Shown: positions 58,558 through 64,000 of the stretch, piece by piece
Layout of the letters: every line of letters begins with the position of its first letter
Numbering within the stretch: the stretch's first letter is position 1
From: Clavibacter capsici
GTDB taxonomy: Bacteria; Actinomycetota; Actinomycetes; Actinomycetales; Microbacteriaceae
NCBI RefSeq assembly: GCF_001280205.1
Contig: NZ_CP012573.1
Span: forward strand, 2,976,001-3,040,000
Direction of reading: 5' to 3'
Length of the DNA: 64,000 nt
Made by a program: the position numbers and the translations under genes
The notes under the pieces: generated by a model
What the model was told of the DNA's origin: nothing
What the model saw: only the letters and a program-made list of their open reading frames with translations
Database searches by the model: none

Positions 58558-60183
58558 GTGTCGACCATCACCCCTCCCCGCGCGCCCGCCTCGGCCTCCG
58601 CCTCCCCCGTGCTGCGCGAGGCGTCCCGCCGTCGCACCTTCGCCGTCATCTCCCACCCCGACGCGGGCAAGTCCACGCTCACCGAGGCGCTGCTGCTGCA
58701 CGCGCACGCCATCGGATCCGCGGGCGCCGTGCACGGCAAGCAGGGTCGCAAGTCCACGGTCTCCGACTGGATGGACATGGAGAAGGAGCGCGGCATCTCC
58801 GTCAGCTCCGCGGCGATCCAGTTCACCCACCGCGACACCGTCATGAACGTCGTCGACACCCCCGGCCACGCCGACTTCTCCGAGGACACCTACCGCGTGC
58901 TCTCCGCGGTGGACGCCGCGATCATGCTCGTCGACGCCTCCCGCGGCCTCGAGACCCAGACCATGAAGCTGTTCGAGGTGTGCCGCCAGCGCCGCATCCC
59001 GATCATCACCGTCATCAACAAGTGGGACCGCCCGGGCCGCGAGCCGCTCGACCTCATGGACGAGATCAAGGAGCGCACGGGCCTCCTCCCCACCCCGCTC
59101 ACCTGGCCGGTCGGCGAGTCCGGCGCGTTCTTCGGGGTCGTCGACCGTTCCACGGGCGAGTGCGTGCACTTCACCCGCACGGCCGGCGGCGCGAGCATCG
59201 CCCCCGAGACGCGCATGTCGCCCGACGAGGCCCTGGCCGCCGCCGGATCCGCCTGGACCGACGCCGTCGAGGAGAGCGAGCTCCTGCACGAGGAGGGGCA
59301 GGACCACGACGAGGAGTCGTTCCTCGCCCGCCGCACCACGCCCGTGCTGTTCGCGGCCGCCGTCCTGAACTTCGGCGTGACCCACATCCTCGACGCGCTC
59401 GACGCCATCGCCCCGGCCGCGCAGCCCCGGCCCGACGAGCAGGACCGCACGCGTCCCGTCGAGGACGACTTCTCCGGCTTCGTGTTCAAGGTCCAGTCCG
59501 GCATGAACACCGCGCACCGCGACCGTCTCGCGTTCATGCGGATCTGCTCGGGCGTCTTCCACCGCGGCATGACGGTCACGCACGCCCAGACCGGCCGCCC
59601 CTTCGTCACCAAGTACGCGCAGCAGCTCTTCGGCCGCGAGCGCTCCACCGTCGACGACGCCTACCCGGGCGACGTGGTCGGCCTCGTCAACGCCTCCAAC
59701 ATCCGCGTCGGCGACACCCTCTTCGACGGATCCCCCGTCACCTTCCCGCGCCTCCCCCAGTTCGCGCCCGAGCTCTTCCGCGTCGTGCGCTCGAAGGACA
59801 CGAGCACGCACAAGCAGTTCCGCAAGGGCATCGAGCAGCTCGACCACGAGGGCGTCATCCAGGTGATGCGCTCCGACCTCCGAGGCGACCAGGCGCCCGT
59901 CCTCGGCGCCGTCGGCCCCATGCAGTTCGAGGTCGTCGTCGAGCGCATGACGAACGAGTTCCGCGCGCCGCTGCGCATGGAGCCGCTCGAGTACCAGGTG
60001 GCCCGGATCACCGACGCGGCCTCCGCGCCGGCCCTCGCCAAGACGATCGGCGTCGAGGTGCTCGTGCGCTCGGACGGCACGCACATCGCCCTCATCACAA
60101 CCCCCTGGCGCCTCAAGGCCATCGAGCGCGACAGCCCCGAGCTCACCCTCGTCGACGCTGCCACGGCCCTGCCGGACGCGTGA
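58558..60183 (+). CDS. prfC: peptide chain release factor 3
   Basis: 541 aa from the GTG at 58558 (an earlier GTG at 58534 lies upstream of the -10 box). GTPase motifs SHPDAGKST (G1), DTPGHADFS (G3), NKWD (G4) are intact, followed by the RF3-specific domains (SGFVFKVQ, MTVTHAQTGR, MGP-type VGPMQFEVV). RF3 recycles RF1/RF2 after termination. It stands alone, ahead of a CHY zinc-finger gene. Confidence 0.95.
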   Translation: MSTITPPRAPASASASPVLREASRRRTFAVISHPDAGKSTLTEALLLHAHAIGSAGAVHGKQGRKSTVSDWMDMEKERGISVSSAAIQFTHRDTVMNVVDTPGHADFSEDTYRVLSAVDAAIMLVDASRGLETQTMKLFEVCRQRRIPIITVINKWDRPGREPLDLMDEIKERTGLLPTPLTWPVGESGAFFGVVDRSTGECVHFTRTAGGASIAPETRMSPDEALAAAGSAWTDAVEESELLHEEGQDHDEESFLARRTTPVLFAAAVLNFGVTHILDALDAIAPAAQPRPDEQDRTRPVEDDFSGFVFKVQSGMNTAHRDRLAFMRICSGVFHRGMTVTHAQTGRPFVTKYAQQLFGRERSTVDDAYPGDVVGLVNASNIRVGDTLFDGSPVTFPRLPQFAPELFRVVRSKDTSTHKQFRKGIEQLDHEGVIQVMRSDLRGDQAPVLGAVGPMQFEVVVERMTNEFRAPLRMEPLEYQVARITDAASAPALAKTIGVEVLVRSDGTHIALITTPWRLKAIERDSPELTLVDAATALPDA

Positions 60184-60187
60184 CGCG

Positions 60188-60264
60188 CGCGTGACCACCT
60201 CAGCCGGTCACAGGTCCGTCCCCGTGCACAGCGGAATGCACGCGTGACCGCCTCAGCCGGTCAC
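60188..60264. repeat. two near-identical 24-base units, each an inverted repeat
   Basis: Unit 1 at 60188-60211 and unit 2 at 60241-60264 differ at one base (CGCGTGACC-A/G-CC...CCGGTCAC). Each contains GTGACC and GGTCAC nine bases apart, so each can form a hairpin or bind a dimeric protein. Unit 2 covers the start codon of the CHY gene. Confidence 0.75.
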
Positions 60265-60594
60265 GCCGGAGCGGACGAGCGGATCGTCGTCTTCGGTCCG
60301 GCGATCGACGACGAGACGCGCTGCGTCCACTACGGATCCGCCCTCGACGTCGTCGCCCTCCGCGCCCCCTGCTGCGACGCCTGGTACCCGTGCCACCTCT
60401 GCCACGCGGCCGTCGCAGACCATCCCCTCGAGGTGATCCCCCGCGCCCAGCAGCACCTGCCGGCCGCCCTCTGCGGCGTCTGCCGCGCGACGATGAGCGT
60501 GTCCGACTACCTCGCGGCGGACTCCTGCCCAGGCTGCGGCGCCGCCTTCAACCCCGGCTGCGCGGCCCACGCGCACCTCTACTTCGCGCCCTGA
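60244..60594 (+). CDS. CHY-type zinc-finger protein
   Basis: A 116-aa protein with the CHY signature at residues 27-30 (RCVHYGS), followed by CC, YPCHLCH, LCGVCRATM and SCPGCGAAFNPGC, which supply about twelve Cys/His zinc ligands for a bacterial CHY domain. Start GTG within the second repeat unit. Bacterial CHY proteins are linked to redox or zinc use, but the precise role is unknown. Confidence 0.85.
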   Translation: MTASAGHAGADERIVVFGPAIDDETRCVHYGSALDVVALRAPCCDAWYPCHLCHAAVADHPLEVIPRAQQHLPAALCGVCRATMSVSDYLAADSCPGCGAAFNPGCAAHAHLYFAP

Positions 60595-60716
60595 CGCGGG
60601 TCGGTGCCGCGAGCTACGGACACATTCCGCGCAATGGCGACGCGTGACGGGCCCGGGTGCACGACCCGGATCACCGAGCTCGACGAGCGTGGGCCCGCTC
60701 CGGCGAGCGGGGTCGA

Positions 60717-62096
60717 CTAGCCGCCCGCGGGCATGTCCGCGAAGCGCGAGAAGTGCCCGTGGAAGCCGACCGTGATGGTGCCGGTCGGGCCGTTGCGGTG
60801 CTTGGCGACGATGAAGTCGGCCTCGCCCGCGCGCGGGTTGTCCTTCTCGTAGGCGCTCTCGCGGTGCAGCAGGATGACCATGTCGGCGTCCTGCTCGAGC
60901 GAGCCGGACTCGCGGAGGTCGGAGATGGCCGGCATCTTGTCGGCGCGCTGCTCCGGGCCACGGTTCAGCTGCGACAGCGCGATGACGGGCACCTGCAGCT
61001 CCTTCGCCATGAGCTTGAGCGCACGCGAGAACTCGGAGACCTCCTGCTGGCGCGACTCGACCTTCTTGCCGCTCGTCATGAGCTGCAGGTAGTCGATGAC
61101 GACGAGCTTCAGGCCGACCTTCTGCTTGAGCCGGCGGCACTTGGCGCGGATCTCGACGAGCGTCATGTTCGGGCTGTCGTCGATGTAGAGCGGGGCGTCG
61201 TTGATGCGCCCTCGCGTCTGCGCGATGGTCGTCCAGTCGCGCGCGTCCACGGTGCCCTTGCGCATGCTCTGCAGCGGCACGGACGCCTCGGCGGAGAGGA
61301 GGCGCATCGCGATCTCGCTGCGCCCCATCTCGAGGCTGAAGAAGATGGAGGGCATGTCGTACTTGATGCTGGCGGCGCGCGCGAAGTCGAGCGCCAGCGT
61401 GGACTTGCCCAGCGCGGGGCGCGCGGCGACGATGATGAGCTGACCCGGGTGCAGGCCGTTGGTGAGCGCGTCGAGGTCGGCGAAGCCCGTGGGCACGCCG
61501 GTCATCTGGCCGTCCTTGCCCTTCGCGGCCTCGATCTCGTCGATGGCGACCGTGACCGCGTCCGTCAGCGGCACGTAGTCCTCCGCCTCGACGCCGCCCG
61601 TGACGCCGTAGATCTCCGCCTGCGCGTTGTTCACGAGGTCGACGACCTCGCCCTCGCTGGCGTAGCCCATCTGGACGATGCGCGTGCCCGCCTCGACGAG
61701 ACGACGCAGCACCGCCTTCTCGGCGACGATCGACGCGTAGAAGCCCGCGTTGGCGGCCGTCGGCACGACGCTGGTGAGCGTGTGCAGGTAGTCGGCGCCG
61801 CCGGCCCGCGTGAGCTCGCCGAGCTTCGTGAGCTCGTCCGTGACCGCGATGACGTCCGTGGGCTCGCCGTGCGAGTACAGCGACAGGATCGCGTCGAAGA
61901 TGATCTCGTGCTTGGGGATGTAGAAGTCGATCGCACGCACCTGCTCGACCGCGTCGGCCACGGCGTCCTTGCTGAGGAGCATGCCGCCGATGGCGCTCTG
62001 CTCGGCGAGGAGGTCGTGCGGCGGCGTGCGCTCGTGACCGGCGCGCTTGTCGCGCTCGTCACGTTCGCCGGCGAGACCCAGGTGGGCGATGGACAC
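60717..62096 (-). CDS. dnaB: replicative DNA helicase
   Basis: A 459-aa hexameric helicase. The N-terminal primase-binding domain begins at DLLAEQSAIGGMLLSKDAV. The RecA core has Walker A AARPALGKSTLAL, Walker B LKLVVIDYLQLM, and the arginine-finger region GSLEQDADMVILLHR. No intein interrupts it, in contrast to mycobacteria. GTG start with GAGGGG upstream. It lies downstream of rplI, after a 450-base gap rich in DnaA-box-like words. Confidence 0.96.
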   Translation of the reverse strand: MSIAHLGLAGERDERDKRAGHERTPPHDLLAEQSAIGGMLLSKDAVADAVEQVRAIDFYIPKHEIIFDAILSLYSHGEPTDVIAVTDELTKLGELTRAGGADYLHTLTSVVPTAANAGFYASIVAEKAVLRRLVEAGTRIVQMGYASEGEVVDLVNNAQAEIYGVTGGVEAEDYVPLTDAVTVAIDEIEAAKGKDGQMTGVPTGFADLDALTNGLHPGQLIIVAARPALGKSTLALDFARAASIKYDMPSIFFSLEMGRSEIAMRLLSAEASVPLQSMRKGTVDARDWTTIAQTRGRINDAPLYIDDSPNMTLVEIRAKCRRLKQKVGLKLVVIDYLQLMTSGKKVESRQQEVSEFSRALKLMAKELQVPVIALSQLNRGPEQRADKMPAISDLRESGSLEQDADMVILLHRESAYEKDNPRAGEADFIVAKHRNGPTGTITVGFHGHFSRFADMPAGG

Positions 62097-62549
62097 GTGC
62101 GGCTCCCCTCGGTCGGCTGGGCGGATGCGCCCGCACGACCGTTCTAGCTCGGACCACCGACACCGCTCGAGGGGCGTCGGCCGGACCGCTCACGGGTCCT
62201 TCGCGACCCGTTCGACGGGCGCTGCCCCACGATATGGATCGACCCCTCCCGCCACCAAATGCACCTGTGGACGGGGGTGTGGACAAAGTGGGCGAAACGC
62301 CGGGGATCGTGTGGACTACCTGGGGAGAAGCCTGTGCAGTACTGACGGATTCGATCGGGGAATCCGGCTCTGACCAGGTACTCGTAGTTCCACACCCGAT
62401 GTGGGAAAACTAGTCTGCACCAGGGCTTGAGAGTTCTTCTGCTAGGGCCGCACCTGTGGATGGGCCTGGGGAACGAGGGCCCTCTGACCGCCTCGTTAAC
62501 GACCGGTGGCGGTGGGCATCACGCCCACCGCCACCGTCTTCGTGCAGCG
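62097..62549. other. intergenic region with DnaA-box-like cluster
   Basis: No gene is supported. On the plus strand there are TGTGGACGG (62266-62274), TGTGGACAA (62278-62286, an exact reverse complement of the actinobacterial DnaA box TTGTCCACA), TGTGGACTA (62310-62318), TGTGGGAAA (62400-62408) and TGTGGATGG (62456-62464), plus TTCCACA in the opposite sense near 62388. The spacing is irregular. dnaA and dnaN are not adjacent, so this is not a standard origin; it could titrate DnaA or control dnaB. Confidence 0.65.
62504..62536 (-). terminator. hairpin terminator after rplI
   Basis: CGGTGGCGGTGGGC (62504-62517) and GCCCACCGCCACCG (62523-62536) pair perfectly with a 5-base loop, 14 bases past the rplI stop. 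Confidence 0.8.
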
Positions 62550-63002
62550 TTACTTCGCGGCGACGACCTGCAGGCTGATCGTGGCGACGATGTCGTCACG
62601 GAGCCGGATCGTGGCCTCGTGGTTCCCCGTGGCCTTGATGGCGTTGGGGATCTCGATCTTGCGCTTGTCGACCTGGCCGATGCCGGACTCCTCGACCGCC
62701 TTGGCGATGTCGGACGTCTTGACGGAGCCGAAGAGGCGCCCGCCCTGGCCGGCCTTGACGGTCAGCTTGACGATCTTGGCCTCGAGGCGGCTCTTGAGGT
62801 CCTGCGCCTCCTCGATGGTCGCGTGCTCGCGAGCGGCACGCGCGGCCTTGATCTGCTCGATCTGCTTCTCGCCGCCGCGGCTCCAGATGACCGCGAAGCC
62901 CTGGGGCACGAGGTAGTTGCGGGAGAACCCGTTCTTGACCTCGACGACGTCTCCGGGGGAACCGAGGCCGGAGACCTCGGTCGTCAGGATTACTTTCGAC
63001 AT
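62550..63002 (-). CDS. rplI: 50S ribosomal protein L9
   Basis: 150 aa: [20 protein letters not shown] start, [14 protein letters not shown] signature, then the long linking helix ([20 protein letters not shown]) and C-terminal rRNA-binding domain. Last gene of the rpsF-ssb-rpsR-rplI operon. Confidence 0.97.
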
Positions 63003-63013
63003 TCCATTACCCC

Positions 63014-63277
63014 TTAACGGCCGGAGCCGGCGTAGGGGAGAAGTGCCATCTCACGCGCGTTCTTGACTGCGCGCGCGATGAGGCGCTGCTCCTGCACCGA
63101 GACACCGGTGATGCGACGAGCGCGGATCTTTCCCCGCTCGGAGATGAACTTGCGGAGGGTGGCGACATCCTTGTAGTCGATGACGCCGACGCGGATGGAC
63201 TTCGCCGGGGCGGCGTTCTTGCCGCCCTTGGCTCCGCGGAGAGGCTTGCGGCGGTCGCCGCTGCTCTTTCCAGCCAT
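63014..63277 (-). CDS. rpsR: 30S ribosomal protein S18
   Basis: 87 aa with the family core [18 protein letters not shown] and [23 protein letters not shown]. There is no zinc-binding Cys, so this too is a C-minus form. A 25-residue Lys/Gly-rich N-terminus precedes it. AGGAAG is ahead of the ATG. Between ssb and rplI, 11 bases from rplI. Confidence 0.97.
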
Positions 63278-63313
63278 GATTCTTCCTGTCTTTCTTGCGT
63301 AGTTCGACGAGCC

Positions 63314-63859
63314 CTAGAAGGGCGTCTCGTCGTTGAAGTTGCCGGGGTTGGACCAGCCGCCGTCGCCGCCCGAGCCGCCACCGGAGTTGCTCGCGGGGGT
63401 GCCCCACGGCTCCTCGGCCACCTGCTGCTGGGGCTGCCCGCCGCCGAACTGGCCGCGGTTGCCACCGCCGGAGTTGCCTCCGCCGTTGCCGCCGCCCGAG
63501 GCGCGGGTGACCTGCGCCGTGGCGTACCGGAGCGAGGGGCCGATCTCGTCGACCTCGAGCTCGATGGAGGTGCGCTTCTCGCCCTCCTTCGTCTCGTACG
63601 ACCGCTGCTTGAGGCGGCCGGTCGCGACGACACGCGAGCCCTTGGTGAGCGAGGACGCCACGTGCTCGGCGAACTCGCGCCACACGCTCGCACGGAGGAA
63701 GAGGGCGTCGCCGTCCTTCCAGTCGTTGCTCGCGCGGTCGAAGGACCTCGGCGTGGAGGCGATGGTGAAGTTGGCTACCGCCAGCCCGTTCTGCGTGTAC
63801 CGCAGCTCCGGATCACTGGTGAGGTTGCCCACGACCGTGATGATGGTTTCGCCGGCCAT
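63314..63859 (-). CDS. ssb: single-stranded DNA-binding protein
   Basis: 181 aa. The OB fold fills residues 1-115 ([40 protein letters not shown]). A Gly/Asn/Gln-rich flexible region (about 120-170) leads to an acidic tip ending NDETPF, the site that binds partner proteins. It coats ssDNA at forks. It is three bases from the end of rpsF and co-transcribed. Confidence 0.96.
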   Translation of the reverse strand: MAGETIITVVGNLTSDPELRYTQNGLAVANFTIASTPRSFDRASNDWKDGDALFLRASVWREFAEHVASSLTKGSRVVATGRLKQRSYETKEGEKRTSIELEVDEIGPSLRYATAQVTRASGGGNGGGNSGGGNRGQFGGGQPQQQVAEEPWGTPASNSGGGSGGDGGWSNPGNFNDETPF

Positions 63860-63862
63860 CGA

Positions 63863-64000
63863 CTACTCCCCGGTCTTCTCGCTGGAAGCGGCCTGCGCCG
63901 CCGGCTTGCCGGGCGTCGCCGGGGCGGCGTCCGTGGCGGGAGCCTGGGGCGCGGCGTCTGCGGCCTTGGACGTGGCGGCGGCCTTGCGGGCGGCCTTCTC
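63863..64000 (-). CDS. rpsF: 30S ribosomal protein S6, C-terminal end (partial)
   Basis: The last 45 codons and stop are in the window. They read an Ala/Pro/Lys-rich tail (EKAARKAAATSKAADAAPQA ... SSEKTGE), typical of the extended C-terminus of S6 in Microbacteriaceae. The folded part lies beyond the right edge. Identity rests on the operon position before ssb and on this tail. Confidence 0.85.
   Translation of the reverse strand, partial: EKAARKAAATSKAADAAPQAPATDAAPATPGKPAAQAASSEKTGE

Noticed and set aside
62097-62549. Chromosomal origin (oriC)
   Set aside because: DnaA-box-like words are present but there is no AT-rich unwinding stretch and no dnaA or dnaN next to it.
1-64000. CRISPR arrays and insertion sequences
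   Set aside because: No regularly spaced repeats and no transposase or integrase motif are visible in any frame.

Overview
The window is very GC-rich DNA with tightly packed genes. It encodes SsgB-free, non-mycelial actinobacterial features: mycothiol-type glycosyltransferase, polyphosphate glucokinase, an actinobacterial CopD/CtaG fusion, Zn-independent (C-minus) ribosomal proteins S14, L33 and L28, and rpsF-ssb-rpsR-rplI-dnaB. Protein style, small secreted Cys proteins and the very frequent word GGATCC suggest Microbacteriaceae. Clavibacter is my best guess, but this is an inference from memory, not a search.

Layout. 1-2.4 kb: edge of a membrane/secreted protein gene, a divergent HxlR regulator/quinone-reductase-like pair, dcd and tRNA-Gly(CCC). 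2.4-4.7 kb: a conspicuously AT-richer island directly behind the tRNA, with a 477-aa protein carrying a HEPN-like RNxxxxxH motif and a small partner gene; this is the best candidate for an undescribed (defence-like) system. 4.7-9.0 kb: the gluconate locus (gntR divergent from gntK-gntP), with a partial second copy of gntR flanking two small genes. 9-25 kb: pdxH, two paralogous secreted four-Cys proteins, nei, several oxidoreductases, Mn catalase, MBL hydrolase/phosphatase/nnrD, deoC and an M18 aminopeptidase.

25-35 kb: DUF305-like lipoprotein, a dienelactone-hydrolase-like pseudoenzyme, a PIF1/RecD-type helicase, and a siderophore ABC system (ATPase, two permeases, divergent binding protein) with a DtxR-type iron box. 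35-43 kb: CopD/CtaG, HU, C-minus ribosomal proteins and the zinc operon znuA-znuC-znuB-zur, translationally coupled by 4-base overlaps behind a long palindromic Zur box. 42.6-47.4 kb: aminotransferase and branched-chain 2-oxoacid dehydrogenase operon (E1alpha, E1beta, E2); the E2 reading frame is broken in its linker.

47-60 kb: a holin-like membrane protein, a WXG-like/hydrolase pair, low-molecular-weight phosphatase, purB, membrane proteins, ppgK, glycerate kinase, an MshA-like glycosyltransferase, SulP transporter with divergent MerR regulator, prfC and a CHY zinc-finger protein. 60.7-64 kb: dnaB, a 450-base gap holding a cluster of DnaA-box-like words, then rplI, rpsR, ssb and the 3' end of rpsF. 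Many genes have a TANNNT hexamer exactly 6-7 bases before the start codon, which indicates widespread leaderless transcription.
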